Shown: in pieces, positions 40,966 through 50,639 of the stretch
How the letters are laid out: the number at the start of each line of letters is the position of its first letter
How positions within the stretch are numbered: position 1 is the first letter of the stretch
Source of the DNA: Nitrospirota bacterium
GTDB lineage: Bacteria; Nitrospirota; Nitrospiria; Nitrospirales; UBA8639
NCBI GenBank assembly: GCA_011088105.1
Contig: JAALKI010000004.1
Span: forward strand, 38,997-102,996
Length of the DNA stretch: 64,000 bases
Reading direction: 5' to 3'
Notes under the pieces: generated by a model
Database searches by the model: none
What the model saw: only the letters and a program-made list of their open reading frames with translations
What the model was told of the DNA's origin: nothing
Position numbers and translations under genes: made by a program

Positions 40966-41712
40966 CTAACGATTTGTCCCTGCTGAGAAGCCGTCACACT
41001 CCAAGACCCGTGTCAGGTCATCGAGTGTTTGAATTGTTGAATAGAGAGCATTCCTCTGTTCCCCCTGGCGATCAAGCAAGACCCCTTGCAATCTTGCATT
41101 GAGCGCGCCTTGGACATCATCCCGCACGCTATCTCCCACATGTATCGCTTCTTCCGGGTTCACCGCATGTTGGGCCAGCGCATACGAAAAGATCCCTGGG
41201 CCCGGTTTGGCAACACCTGCCAGACTTGAAATTGTGATGGAATCGAACAATGTCTGGAGACCCAACTCACGAAGGATAGAAAACAGTCGCGTATCAAAAT
41301 TCGAAATGATCCCAAGTTCATATCCTGCCTCTTTTAGTTGCTGAAGAGCCGGAATCGTATCAGGGTACAACACCCACGACTCCTTCTGGGAAAAAGCCTG
41401 ATAGACTTCCTCGAAAAAGTCATCAAACCCTTCAAACATCCCAACCCGATAGAAGACCGCATGCACAAGATCAAACCACCAGAGTCGCTCACATTGCTTC
41501 AGTTTCTCAGGAGACGTCACGGAAAAAATGGGTGGTGGCGCTTTTTGAAACGCCTCGGCGAAGGCCTGATTGACCGCCTGAACTTTTTCCGGCGTCGTGG
41601 GCACACCATAGGGCTTGGCATACCTCAGGTAAATGTCGCCCACTGATCCCTTCACATTAAACAATGTCCCGGCTGCATCAAAAAACACAACTGTCATAGC
41701 AGAGTTTTTCAT
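40966..41712 (-). CDS. HAD-superfamily hydrolase, subfamily IA
   Basis: A 248-residue phosphatase-like HAD protein. Motif I is FFDAAGTLF (D12; the second Asp of the usual DxDGT is Ala). Motif II is ISNFDTR. The motif III Lys is in GVAKPGPGIF. Motif IV is HVGDSVRDDVQGA. An alpha-helical cap covers about 30-110. It starts one base after ctpA ends. Substrate is unknown; the first Asp being present means activity is possible. The longer start at 41784 overlaps ctpA and is not preferred. Confidence 0.87.
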   Translation of the reverse strand: MKNSAMTVVFFDAAGTLFNVKGSVGDIYLRYAKPYGVPTTPEKVQAVNQAFAEAFQKAPPPIFSVTSPEKLKQCERLWWFDLVHAVFYRVGMFEGFDDFFEEVYQAFSQKESWVLYPDTIPALQQLKEAGYELGIISNFDTRLFSILRELGLQTLFDSITISSLAGVAKPGPGIFSYALAQHAVNPEEAIHVGDSVRDDVQGALNARLQGVLLDRQGEQRNALYSTIQTLDDLTRVLECDGFSAGTNR

Positions 41713-41713
41713 A

Positions 41714-43045
41714 CTATACCGGTTGAAGCTGCTTAAACACTTTCCATGTTTTGAGAAGTTCAATGGCCTTTTGAAGTTGCACATCGTTTTTCACAGCCTG
41801 TGCTTCTTTATCGGACAAGGCCTCACGACTCTCATCCGCCTTCGGCGAATTGCTGCTTTCGTTTGATTCAATGGCTTGAGGCAAACGAGGTTCGGCTTTT
41901 GTCTCATCCTTCTGCTCCCCTGACACATTTTTCTTTACAGGCACGGGCGCTGGTTCGACAACAATATCAGGTTTGACCCCAATGGAATGGATGGACTCTC
42001 CACTTGGCGTATAGTATTTCGCTGTCGTTAAGCGCAGACCCGATCCATCTGTCAAAGGCAGAATTGTTTGGACCGATCCTTTTCCAAACGTCGTTTTCCC
42101 AACAATGACAGCCTTTCCCCAATCTTGCATCGCGGCCGCCACAATCTCCGACGCACTCGCCGATCCCTCGTTGACTAACACAATCATCGGATACGCAAAC
42201 GGCTCTCCATTCAGACCTGCGCGGTATTCATCTTTTCGCCCATTGCGTCCCTTAATTGAAACGATTAATTTATCTGCTGGCAAAAAATATTCAGAGACGC
42301 CCACAGCAGCTGTTAACAACCCGCCGGGATTATTACGAAGATCGATAATCAATGCCTGAACGTTTTTTTCACGCAATTCGTTGAGCGCTATTCCTAAATC
42401 TTGAGGTGTGGCCTCTTGAAATTGGGTAATCCGGACATACCCAATGGTGTCATCTAATACTTTGGACCGAACACTATGGATTTTAATGGTGTCTCTCGTG
42501 ATGGTGAATTCTAGTGGGTCTGGGCTCCCTTCCCGCAACACGGTTAAAGAAACTTGCGTCCCTTTGAGCCCACGTAATTTCTGCACAGCCTCCATCAAGG
42601 TCAGATCCTTTGTCGGTGTTTCATGGACATGACTAATCACATCCCCTGCTTGAATCCCTGCGGCATGCGCCGGTGTGTCCTCGATTGGAGCAATCACAGT
42701 CAATCGATGGTTTTTAATACCGATTTGAATGCCCAAGCCGCCAAATTCTCCTTTGGTTTCGACTTGCATCTCTTTGTACATATCAGATGTCATGTATGAG
42801 GAATGAGGATCTAACCCTGCCAACATGCCTCGAATAGCGCCATAGACTAAACTTTTAGTTTCGCTCTCTTCGACATAATGCTTTTTGACTTGCGTCAATA
42901 CTTCGGCAAAAACCTTTAACTCCTCATACGATTCGCTAGCGTACCCAGTAGGTTCCCAGCCTTTGCCAATCACCACACCAAACACTAACGTGGCTATGAT
43001 CACCAAGCCAGAAAACCACTTAAATGAATGCTGTTCCTGTTTCAT
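41714..43045 (-). CDS. ctpA: C-terminal processing peptidase (S41 family, CtpA)
   Basis: A periplasmic serine protease of 443 residues that trims protein C-termini. It has a signal anchor (FSGLVIIATLVFGVVIG) and a PDZ domain with GLGIQIG and AGIQAGDVI near 98-165. The catalytic Ser lies in NEGSASASEIVAAA and the general-base Lys in VGKTTFGKGSVQTI. A charged tail with KNDVQLQKAIELL ends it. Its place next to ftsEX-envC suggests a role in the cell envelope and division. Confidence 0.95.
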   Translation of the reverse strand: MKQEQHSFKWFSGLVIIATLVFGVVIGKGWEPTGYASESYEELKVFAEVLTQVKKHYVEESETKSLVYGAIRGMLAGLDPHSSYMTSDMYKEMQVETKGEFGGLGIQIGIKNHRLTVIAPIEDTPAHAAGIQAGDVISHVHETPTKDLTLMEAVQKLRGLKGTQVSLTVLREGSPDPLEFTITRDTIKIHSVRSKVLDDTIGYVRITQFQEATPQDLGIALNELREKNVQALIIDLRNNPGGLLTAAVGVSEYFLPADKLIVSIKGRNGRKDEYRAGLNGEPFAYPMIVLVNEGSASASEIVAAAMQDWGKAVIVGKTTFGKGSVQTILPLTDGSGLRLTTAKYYTPSGESIHSIGVKPDIVVEPAPVPVKKNVSGEQKDETKAEPRLPQAIESNESSNSPKADESREALSDKEAQAVKNDVQLQKAIELLKTWKVFKQLQPV

Positions 43046-43181
43046 TGGCCTTCTTCCTGTTCTGACATCAAAAACGTCTTAAGGTCTGTCTCCACAATGC
43101 CCGTGCTCCTTCACGAGGACCTGTTCGCTCATTCCATCATACCATGAAACAGCACGACGTGGTGGACCTTCACCATGCCAT

Positions 43182-44369
43182 TTAGGGGCGCTTCACTAAA
43201 AACTTCAAGGGATCAACCGGCGTGGTCCCTTCTCGCAATTCGAAATACAGCTTATTACCTTCAGTCAGCCCTGAATCCCCGGTCCGACCAAGCAGATGGC
43301 CAACCGGTACGCGTTCCCCCTCTTTCACCAATAATTCAGACGCATGGGCATAGAGGGAAAAATAGTCGTCGGCGTGATCCAGGATGACAACCAAACCATA
43401 GCCTTTTAGCCAATCAGCATACACGACTTTTCCGGAGGACACGGCTTGAATGGCACTCCCATTATTAGTTTGAATTTCGATGCCTTTTTTATTAACAAAT
43501 GTGTCAAAGTCCAGATGTTTTTGACGACCAAAACGCGAGACCACTGTTCCTTCCACTGGCCAAAGAAGCTGGGAGGTTTTCCCTTTTGTGTGTTTTTGTT
43601 TCGGCACTCGGCTCTGTGTTAGTTTCCGCTTCTGCTCTAAAGCCTTGAGAAGGGTTTCTTTTGAATGCTCTCGCCGTTGTAATGCCGCTAAAGCCTGTTC
43701 GTGCAACGTTTGTTCTTTTTTCAAGCTCGTGAATAACACATGTTTCTTCGCTTGGACAGCCTTCCGTTCTCTACGTTTCTGGTCAATGTGCGTTTTATGA
43801 TTGAGTAGAGCTAAGCGAGCATTCATTCGTTGCTGTTTGAGATGATCGATCTTCTCCACATCGCCCCGATAGGCTTCAAATAGGGCGTAATCCCGATTGG
43901 CCATTGCCGACAAGGCATCAAACCGGCGTTGAAATGCATCAAAATTCTGTGCCGCGAGTAATGGCTGTAAGTATCGACCTCGCCCTTCAAGGTACAAGAG
44001 GCGCAACCGATTCAAAACCGCGTGGCGTTTTGTCTTCATTCGGGATTGCACTTCTGTCAATTGCAAGGCAATTTCTCGTATGGCTTGATCCACATCATGA
44101 ATTTGTCGGTCAATCTGAGCATGCTCATGTCGCAGCTGGACCAACTGCCGGTCAAGGGTTTCCATGTTTTGGAGCAAAGCATTCTGCTTTTTCTGTGCGG
44201 AGTCTCGTTTCTTTTGTGTTTTGCGAATTTCTTTTTTAAGTTGGCCGAGGCCTTTCCGTTCCTTCGTAATTTTTTCTTGAAGAGGGGCTTCTTTGCCTAA
44301 CACCTCGACGGAAGACCATAGGAACCCTACAAGCCCCACACAAAACCAAACCCAAGAAGAAGACCTCAT
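43182..44369 (-). CDS. envC: EnvC-type murein hydrolase activator with degenerate LytM domain
   Basis: A 395-residue secreted protein. A signal peptide (about 1-25) leads into a long coiled coil (about 28-250) and an M23/LytM domain (about 270-390). The zinc-ligand positions are lost: the H-x-G-I-D motif reads KKGIEI at 294-299 and the C-terminal HLHFE reads KLYFE near 373-377, though YAHAS (H342) is kept. Loss of zinc ligands is the hallmark of EnvC/NlpD activators that switch on amidases and do not cleave by themselves. It overlaps ftsX by four bases. Confidence 0.9.
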   Translation of the reverse strand: MRSSSWVWFCVGLVGFLWSSVEVLGKEAPLQEKITKERKGLGQLKKEIRKTQKKRDSAQKKQNALLQNMETLDRQLVQLRHEHAQIDRQIHDVDQAIREIALQLTEVQSRMKTKRHAVLNRLRLLYLEGRGRYLQPLLAAQNFDAFQRRFDALSAMANRDYALFEAYRGDVEKIDHLKQQRMNARLALLNHKTHIDQKRRERKAVQAKKHVLFTSLKKEQTLHEQALAALQRREHSKETLLKALEQKRKLTQSRVPKQKHTKGKTSQLLWPVEGTVVSRFGRQKHLDFDTFVNKKGIEIQTNNGSAIQAVSSGKVVYADWLKGYGLVVILDHADDYFSLYAHASELLVKEGERVPVGHLLGRTGDSGLTEGNKLYFELREGTTPVDPLKFLVKRP

Positions 44370-45262
44370 CGAGATTTCATCACCCCATAGACAGAAAACA
44401 GACTACTGCCACATCCAAGGACAAGGCCTCCGATCACCAATAGCACTGCCTCTTGAATAGAAAAAAATATTAAAGTCGAATCGATACCATGAAACCATCC
44501 TGAACCATTGAATTCCAGACGGAAGAATTCAAACCCGCCCTTCAACAGCACCAAGGAGATCCCTCCTCCAAGCATGCCAAGCAACGAGCCTTCAACCAAA
44601 TAAGGAATAGCTATAAAATGCGAAGGCGCTCCAATCAGACGTAAAATTTCTATTTCTTCTCTTCGGGCATGAAAGGAAAGACGAATGACATTGGCAATGA
44701 TTGTGACCGTAGCAAGCGCAAGAATGCAGCCAATGACCAGTGCCACTAATTCAAAATATCGGACAAAGAGAGACAGGGTATCAATCCACTCTTGACTATA
44801 CCGAATATACTGGACCCCCTCCAAGGCCTTCACATTAGCAACAAATGCTGAAATAGTATCTGGTGCTTGAAACCCTGGACGGACCGTGACCGTCAAAGAG
44901 GCTGGCAGTGGATTCTCATCCAGAGTCTCCAACAACAACGATTCAGAAGGAAACTGCTGATAAAAATCTTCCAGTGCTGCCTTTTGGGTCGTTCCGAATA
45001 ACGACGCCACAGCAGATTCAGACTGTAACTGTTTTTTAATGGCTTGACTACGGTCATGCGCAAGATCTTCATCAAGGTACACAATGAACTGCACATCATC
45101 CTGGACCTCTCCGACCATATTCTTGAGATTCACATACAATAACGCAAAGACTCCAAAACTAGTAATCGTAAAAGCCGTTGTCACGACACCAATCATCATG
45201 GAAGTTCTATTCGCTCGCATGCCGGACAACGCCTCGCCCAGGAGATACATGATCCGTTTCAT
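44366..45262 (-). CDS. ftsX: Cell division permease protein FtsX
   Basis: A 298-residue inner-membrane partner of FtsE with four membrane segments (about 22-45, 170-195, 222-245 and 268-290) and a large periplasmic loop (45-170) that recruits an EnvC-type activator. VTIIANVIRLSFHARREEIEILRLIGAP marks the family cytoplasmic loop. It overlaps ftsE by four bases at its start and envC by four at its end, so the whole set is coupled. Confidence 0.96.
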   Translation of the reverse strand: MKRIMYLLGEALSGMRANRTSMMIGVVTTAFTITSFGVFALLYVNLKNMVGEVQDDVQFIVYLDEDLAHDRSQAIKKQLQSESAVASLFGTTQKAALEDFYQQFPSESLLLETLDENPLPASLTVTVRPGFQAPDTISAFVANVKALEGVQYIRYSQEWIDTLSLFVRYFELVALVIGCILALATVTIIANVIRLSFHARREEIEILRLIGAPSHFIAIPYLVEGSLLGMLGGGISLVLLKGGFEFFRLEFNGSGWFHGIDSTLIFFSIQEAVLLVIGGLVLGCGSSLFSVYGVMKSR

Positions 45263-45927
45263 ACTTGTCCCTCTTGATCCGACAACACTCGCCCCGAATG
45301 CAGTTGGACAATCCGGCCTTTCATTTGCTCGACGACCTGATTATTGTGGGTTGCCAACATCACGGTCGTCCCTCTCGCATGGATTGACTGAAATAATTCC
45401 GTAATTTCTTCAGTCAGATGTGCATCCAAGTTTCCTGTCGGTTCATCGGCCAAGAGAATCATTGGCGTATTCACCAACGCTCTCGCAATACAGACACGCT
45501 GTTGTTCACCCGCCGAAAGCCCCCCAGTGAGTGCACTGTATTTATGTCCTAACCCAACAGCCGCTAACACTTCTTTGACTTTTCGATTGGTATCAAAAGT
45601 CGAAGCACCCTGGATGATAAGAGGCAATGCCACGTTATTAAAGACCGTTTTGTGAGGCAGTAATTTGAAATCTTGTAAGACAAATCCCATGGTTCGACGA
45701 AGATAGGGAATATCTGAAGCACGCAACCGCGCAACATTTCGATTTTGAACAAGAATTTGCCCTTCATCCGGAAACTCCGCGCCAAAAATAAGTTTTAGCA
45801 ACGTCGTCTTACCTGCTCCGCTGGGTCCCGTCAATAAGACACAATCTCCTTTGTCGATTCGCAAGGTGACATCATTCAAAGCCGCACACCGACCATAACA
45901 CTTTGAGACATGGAATAATTGGATCAT
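45259..45927 (-). CDS. ftsE: Cell division ATP-binding protein FtsE
   Basis: A 222-residue ABC ATPase. Walker A is GPSGAGKT at 34-41. The ABC signature is LSAGEQQRV near 137, and Walker B is ILLADEPTGNLD. GFVLQDFKLLPHKTVFNNV matches FtsE and the MacB/LolD group. Context with ftsX and envC settles the identity. It lies 67 bases downstream of yraN on the same strand and may also be read from the ffh-yraN transcript. Confidence 0.96.
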   Translation of the reverse strand: MIQLFHVSKCYGRCAALNDVTLRIDKGDCVLLTGPSGAGKTTLLKLIFGAEFPDEGQILVQNRNVARLRASDIPYLRRTMGFVLQDFKLLPHKTVFNNVALPLIIQGASTFDTNRKVKEVLAAVGLGHKYSALTGGLSAGEQQRVCIARALVNTPMILLADEPTGNLDAHLTEEITELFQSIHARGTTVMLATHNNQVVEQMKGRIVQLHSGRVLSDQEGQV

Positions 45928-45994
45928 CGGTCCGAATGACTCGACATTATGAGCAACCCTTCACACATCACGAGCAGGCGATGAACACATAGGC

Positions 45995-46381
45995 TTACCA
46001 TCGCAAATCATCTCCTGGCACTTCAAAAGCATCTTCAATATGTTCAATTGTCTTTAGCATTGTGGCCTCACCATGACACAAAATTACATCAAACCGGCAT
46101 GCGCGATCGCTCCATTTTCGTCTCGCTAGATAACTTGCCGCTAGTCGAACGAGCCGGCGTTCTTTACGTTGGTCAATCGCATGCACGACGCCCCCAAAAG
46201 ACGCCGTACGCCGAGCTTTCACCTCAACGAAAACCACAGTGTCCGCTTTGCTCACAATCAAATCAAGCCCTCCCATCGCAGACCGGACGTTTCGATCAAG
46301 GATCTGGTAGCCTTTTTGACGTAAATATTGTTCCGCCACGATCTCGGCAGTTTTTCCAAAATGCTTGGGATTATCGGTCAC
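45995..46381 (-). CDS. yraN: YraN family (UPF0102) endonuclease-fold protein
   Basis: A 128-residue restriction-endonuclease-fold protein. GKTAEIVAEQYLRQKGYQILDRNVRS is followed by GGLDLIVSKADTVVFVEVKAR, giving the D and E-x-K of a PD-(D/E)xK site. The biological role is unknown; homologues are linked to DNA uptake and repair. Its start overlaps rnhB by four bases, a pairing found in many bacteria. Confidence 0.93.
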   Translation of the reverse strand: MTDNPKHFGKTAEIVAEQYLRQKGYQILDRNVRSAMGGLDLIVSKADTVVFVEVKARRTASFGGVVHAIDQRKERRLVRLAASYLARRKWSDRACRFDVILCHGEATMLKTIEHIEDAFEVPGDDLRW

Positions 46382-47037
46382 ACCATATCCTTCCGTACAA
46401 CAGAACAGTCCCGAACAGGACGAAAGCTATATCGGTGTGCTGGACAAGGGCCAAATTGCTCGAGGAGTCGGAGGTGTTGTGGGGTGGGATACCCTTTATG
46501 CACATGAAATTGATAAGAAGGGTATTGCTGATGATAGTCGTGCATGACGCGATCACGATGCACTTTAGCAAGAATAGAAGCAGCCGCAATTGAGAAAGAG
46601 AGCTGGTCGCCTTTGACAACAGATCGCTGAGGAATTCGTAGGGCCGGCAGCAATGCCGCATCAATTAACAGAAAATCTGGAGGGCAGGACAAGCTTGCAA
46701 CCGCACGCCGCCATGCAAGCTTTGTGGCCTCGAGAATGTTGAGCGCATCGATTTCTCTTTCCGTGGCTAGGCCAATGGCCCAATCAATTGCACGATCAGT
46801 GATCTCCTCAAAAAGCATGTCCCGAACTGTGGGATCTACCGTTTTGGAGTCGTCGAGATAAGGCCACTCACCATGCCGGGGAAGGATGACGACGGCTCCA
46901 ACTACTGGCCCAGCTAATGGTCCACGGCCAGCTTCATCAAGCCCAGCTACCCTCCGATAGCCACAGGCTCGAGCTTCTTCCTCAAAAAACCATGTTGGAC
47001 CTCCATATGGGCGCTGTCCTTTCGAAGCAGACACCAT
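46378..47037 (-). CDS. rnhB: Ribonuclease HII
   Basis: Cleaves RNA in RNA-DNA hybrids, including single ribonucleotides in DNA, 219 residues. The catalytic pair starts in VAGLDEAGRGPLAGPVV (D34, E35). Later acidic positions lie in LLIDAALLPA and AAASILAKVHRDRVM. TPQHLRLLEQFGPCPAHR is near the end. It follows rplS by about 30 bases and overlaps yraN. Confidence 0.96.
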   Translation of the reverse strand: MVSASKGQRPYGGPTWFFEEEARACGYRRVAGLDEAGRGPLAGPVVGAVVILPRHGEWPYLDDSKTVDPTVRDMLFEEITDRAIDWAIGLATEREIDALNILEATKLAWRRAVASLSCPPDFLLIDAALLPALRIPQRSVVKGDQLSFSIAAASILAKVHRDRVMHDYHQQYPSYQFHVHKGYPTPQHLRLLEQFGPCPAHRYSFRPVRDCSVVRKDMV

Positions 47038-47065
47038 CCAGACTCAAACATCCACAAGCTTGAGG

Positions 47066-47500
47066 TTATGATCCTTCTGTCCCACTTGAAGCCGCAGCCG
47101 TTTCACGGGCTTTGGAAATAGTCCCAACCTTTTTCGCTGTCCCTTTTCCAACTCTGAAAAAATCACGTTCCGGAACTTTGGCTTCTTTACCTTTTTTCGT
47201 ACGAAGGTAATACAACTTGGCTCTCCGGACTTTCCCTTTGCGGATGACATCAATCTTGGCTAGCATCGGAGAATTGACAGGGAACACCCGTTCAACTCCC
47301 ACTCCATAAGAAATTTTTCTGACTGTAACCATTTCACGAACTCGTTTGCCCTTCCGCGCAATGACAAATCCTTCAAAGACCTGAACTCGTTCTTTTTCCC
47401 CTTCAACCACTTTCACATGAACCCGCACCGTATCCCCAATCTCAAAAGGTGTTGAGTTCATGGTACATAATGTTTCCTCAAGTCGTTCTAACTGATTCAT
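47066..47500 (-). CDS. rplS: 50S ribosomal protein L19
   Basis: A 144-residue large-subunit protein. [33 protein letters not shown] is followed by [15 protein letters not shown] and KAKLYYLR-like [14 protein letters not shown]. Typical L19 is 115-120 residues. This one has an extension of about 25 residues ending in an Ala/Ser/Gly-rich tail. The ATG at 47500 follows AGAGGT; an ORF extension ten codons upstream overlaps trmD and is not favoured. Confidence 0.97.
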   Translation of the reverse strand: MNQLERLEETLCTMNSTPFEIGDTVRVHVKVVEGEKERVQVFEGFVIARKGKRVREMVTVRKISYGVGVERVFPVNSPMLAKIDVIRKGKVRRAKLYYLRTKKGKEAKVPERDFFRVGKGTAKKVGTISKARETAAASSGTEGS

Positions 47501-47504
47501 TTCA

Positions 47505-48275
47505 TTACCTCTCTTTCTCACTGCCGACAAATTTTTCCTTGTCCTGCTCTTGAATCACTTCTGCTAACAAATTGGTATCTTCTGGTGTAAAGTGATGCTG
47601 TTCTAACAAATCCGGCCGTTTGACATAAGTGTTCCGAAGAGCCTCTTTTCTCCTCCAGACCCGAATGGCTTCATGATTTCCAGAACGGAGTACATCTGGA
47701 ACAACCTGCCCTCTGACACCCGCAGGTCTGGTAAAGTGTGGAAAATCTAAGAGCGACTCAACAAATGAATCTTGTTGGGCTGATTCAGGATCTCCCAAGA
47801 CACCAGGGACTAATCGGACAGCTGCATCAATCATCACAAGAGCTGGCAATTCTCCACCGGTCAACACATAATCCCCGATTGAAATCTCTTCAGGGTGCAA
47901 ATGCTGAAATACCCGTTCGTCAAACCCTTCATAATGGCCACACACCCACACAATTCTTCGGCCTTCGGCACTCAAATCTTGCGCTATTCGTTGGGTAAAG
48001 GGAATACCCTGCGGGGAGGGAAGGATGACTCGCAGTTCTGTCCCTTCAGCTTGAAGACATTCAACTGCACGAAAAACCGGCTCCGCCTTCATGACCATCC
48101 CTGCTCCACCACCATAGGGAGCATCATCTGCCATACGATGCACATCATCAATAAAACCTCGAAGGTCATGGACACGAATGTGAACTAGTCCCTTTTCGTG
48201 GGCTCGCCCGAGAATACTCTGCGACAGCACTCCGGAGATCAACTCAGGAAACAACGTGAGCACATCACATTGCAT
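47505..48275 (-). CDS. trmD: tRNA (guanine-N1)-methyltransferase
   Basis: A 256-residue SPOUT enzyme that makes m1G37 in t[16 protein letters not shown] opens it. [11 protein letters not shown] and [14 protein letters not shown] form the knotted SAM site, and [20 protein letters not shown] follows. The C-terminal domain has [30 protein letters not shown]. It overlaps rimM by 11 bases and precedes rplS by four, the conserved rimM-trmD-rplS order. Confidence 0.98.
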   Translation of the reverse strand: MQCDVLTLFPELISGVLSQSILGRAHEKGLVHIRVHDLRGFIDDVHRMADDAPYGGGAGMVMKAEPVFRAVECLQAEGTELRVILPSPQGIPFTQRIAQDLSAEGRRIVWVCGHYEGFDERVFQHLHPEEISIGDYVLTGGELPALVMIDAAVRLVPGVLGDPESAQQDSFVESLLDFPHFTRPAGVRGQVVPDVLRSGNHEAIRVWRRKEALRNTYVKRPDLLEQHHFTPEDTNLLAEVIQEQDKEKFVGSEKER

Positions 48276-48816
48276 CGTGTGGCGCGCCTCCCTCCTCTAC
48301 ATTTGACAATCCATCCAAGCTTGAAACAGTCATCACATGTTCAAGCAGATCGACAGATCTGACCATATTCTGTGTTGCAGGAATCAAGACTTCTCCAGAT
48401 GGCCCCCGAACCACAAACAGATGTTGTCCAGGAAGCGTCAACACTTCTTCCAGAACCCCTAACACCTTCCCAGTCTCCTCTTGCACGGTTAAGCCAATCA
48501 ATTGAAACTGATAATAACATGCACCCGGAAGCGGTGGCACAGCTTGCTGCGGGATTTTCAGCCATGCTCCACGAAATCGACCTGCCTCTTCAGGGGTTGA
48601 ACAGACCGAAAACCCCATCAGATATGATCGGCCATTCAAGCCTACACTCGTGACGCCTGTCTCCACATGCTCTCCTGTCCTCAGCTCCAATGTGACCTGG
48701 GCAAGCTCTTCCAAACGGCCAGGAACATCCGTCAGAGACTGCACACGTAACTGACCTTTGACGCCAAAGGGTTTGAGAACCTTACCAACGGTAATAAATT
48801 CCACCGTCCGAAGCAT
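48265..48816 (-). CDS. rimM: 16S rRNA processing protein RimM
   Basis: A 183-residue assembly factor of the 30S subunit. The N-terminal barrel has VEFITVGKVLKPFGVKGQLRVQSLTD. The C-terminal PRC-barrel has YYQFQLIGLTVQEETGKVLGVLEEVL and GPSGEVLIPATQNMV. The ATG at 48816 sits ten bases after GAAGG; a TTG three codons earlier is the alternative. It overlaps trmD. Confidence 0.95.
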   Translation of the reverse strand: MLRTVEFITVGKVLKPFGVKGQLRVQSLTDVPGRLEELAQVTLELRTGEHVETGVTSVGLNGRSYLMGFSVCSTPEEAGRFRGAWLKIPQQAVPPLPGACYYQFQLIGLTVQEETGKVLGVLEEVLTLPGQHLFVVRGPSGEVLIPATQNMVRSVDLLEHVMTVSSLDGLSNVEEGGAPHDAM

Positions 48817-48916
48817 CTTGAACAACCTTCGTCACATTGATTATACGATTCGTCAGGTTGCCGCAAGACATTGACAACCAGAGAACCCTGCGGCACAAAC
48901 GAAAGTCGATCTTCTA

Positions 48917-49201
48917 TCAGGAAGCAGGTGCGGGTGTTTTTTTCGCATCCTCAAACGTCTTTAAAATTCCCGAACGTTTGAGCAATGTTCGAACCGTCAC
49001 GCTGGGCTGAGCCCCATGCCGTAGCCATTCGAGAACACGATCTTCTTTAAACGTCGTATTCACCGATTCCTTCAACGGATCATAGGTTCCAACAACTTCC
49101 AGGCATCGACCATCTCGTCGCTTCCGAGAATCAATGGCTACCACGCGATAAAAAGGTCGTTTATGCCGACCTATTCGAGATAAACGTAAATGAACTGCCA
49201 C
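48917..49201 (-). CDS. rpsP: 30S ribosomal protein S16
   Basis: A 94-residue small-subunit protein. It starts MAVHLRLSRIGRHKRPFYRVVAIDSRKRRDG, has LEVVGTYDPL, and RVLEWLRHGAQPSVTVRTLLKRSGI. Slightly longer than the E. coli protein because of a short Ala/Pro-rich tail. It lies between ffh and rimM, as in many bacteria. Confidence 0.98.
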   Translation of the reverse strand: MAVHLRLSRIGRHKRPFYRVVAIDSRKRRDGRCLEVVGTYDPLKESVNTTFKEDRVLEWLRHGAQPSVTVRTLLKRSGILKTFEDAKKTPAPAS

Positions 49202-49222
49202 AAATCTGCTCCTTTATTAGTT

Positions 49223-50593
49223 TTAATGTGACTGCAGCGCCCGAATCAACTTACGACGCTTTCCTTTTTTGCCCGGACGCCCGCCTATCAAGGATTTCAT
49301 CATCGTCCGGGCCCCTAAAAATTGTTTGATTAACCGATTCACATCCTGAACCGATGTTCCACTTCCCCGCGCAATCCGTTTTTTTCGGCTACCATTTAAT
49401 ACGGTATGATCGCGTCGTTCCCGACGAGTCATGGAGTCAATCATCGCCACAACACGCTTCATTTCCTGCTCCGGGAGCCCGCCATTAAGATTGCCCGCCA
49501 TTGATTTAATCTTGTCCCCACCTGGAATCATCCCCAAAATCTGATCGAACGATCCCATCCGATTGACTTGCTGAATTTGATCACGAAAATCTTCAAACGT
49601 CAGGTTATTGCTGGTCACTTTTCGTTGAAGGGCTGCGGCTTCCTCTCGTGAAAACGTTTCCTCAGCTTTTTCAATCAACGAGAGCACATCACCCATTCCC
49701 AAAATGCGAGAGGCCATCCTATCCGGGTGAAAGACTTCAAGGGCATCAAACTTTTCCCCAATCCCCAGAAATTTAATGGGCTTGCCAGTCGCCGCCCGCA
49801 CAGACAATACAGCACCACCTCGCGCATCGCCTTCAACTTTCGTGAGAATCACCCCGGTTAGCCCGATACTGGCATCAAAACGTTCAGCTACCGTCACGGC
49901 ATCTTGCCCCGTCATGGCATCGACCACTAATAAGACCTCGTGCGGCTGCACCACCTCTTTGATCTCGACCAATTCCTGCATCAATTCATCATCAATGTGC
50001 AGCCGTCCCCCTGTATCGAACACGACCACGTCATACCCCTGGTCTCGTCCACGATCGTATCCTTCTCGACACATGCGGATCACATCCGCCCGAGAATCCC
50101 TAATGCGATCAGCCCGATGGACAGTAACATCAAGAGCCTCCCCAATGGACGCTAACTGTTCTCCGGCTGCCGGACGTCGCGGGTCAGCCGCCACGAGCAG
50201 CACGCGTTTTCCTTGAGCCTTAAAGCGCTGTCCTAGTTTTCCACACGTGGTGGTTTTTCCAGAGCCTTGAAGACCCACCATCATCATGACCGTGGGGGGC
50301 ATTGAAGAGAGGGATAATGCCACCTGTTCATGGCCCATGAGGTCGCGTAGCTCTTCCCAGACGACCTTCACGACTTGATGCCCAGGCGTCAGGCTGCCCA
50401 AGACCTCCTGCCCAGTCGCTTTATCCTGTACCCGCTGAATGAAGTCTTTGACGAGTTTAAAATTGACATCAGCCTCTAACAGGGCAACACGGACCTCCTT
50501 CAGCGCCTCCGTCACATCTTGCGCGGAGAGCACACCTTGACCACGAAGCCGTTTAAAGACACGTTCAATCTTTTCTGATAATGAAGAAAACAT
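49223..50593 (-). CDS. ffh: Signal recognition particle protein (SRP54 homologue)
   Basis: A 456-residue GTPase that binds SRP RNA and signal sequences. The N domain has LSEKIERVFKRLRGQGVLS. The G domain has GLQGSGKTTTCGKLG, DTGGRL and TKVEGDARGGAVLS. The C-terminal M domain is methionine-rich (GSFDQILGMIPGGDK, MKRVVAMIDSMTRRER, RIARGSGTSVQDVN). The start at 50593 is chosen because it matches the family N-terminus; a frame extension to 50650 adds 19 unlike residues. A good minus-strand promoter lies upstream. Confidence 0.97.
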   Translation of the reverse strand: MFSSLSEKIERVFKRLRGQGVLSAQDVTEALKEVRVALLEADVNFKLVKDFIQRVQDKATGQEVLGSLTPGHQVVKVVWEELRDLMGHEQVALSLSSMPPTVMMMVGLQGSGKTTTCGKLGQRFKAQGKRVLLVAADPRRPAAGEQLASIGEALDVTVHRADRIRDSRADVIRMCREGYDRGRDQGYDVVVFDTGGRLHIDDELMQELVEIKEVVQPHEVLLVVDAMTGQDAVTVAERFDASIGLTGVILTKVEGDARGGAVLSVRAATGKPIKFLGIGEKFDALEVFHPDRMASRILGMGDVLSLIEKAEETFSREEAAALQRKVTSNNLTFEDFRDQIQQVNRMGSFDQILGMIPGGDKIKSMAGNLNGGLPEQEMKRVVAMIDSMTRRERRDHTVLNGSRKKRIARGSGTSVQDVNRLIKQFLGARTMMKSLIGGRPGKKGKRRKLIRALQSH

Positions 50594-50639
50594 GAGGAAG
50601 GCAATCTGACAGGTTAAAAATTCATGAAAAATCTGTGCC

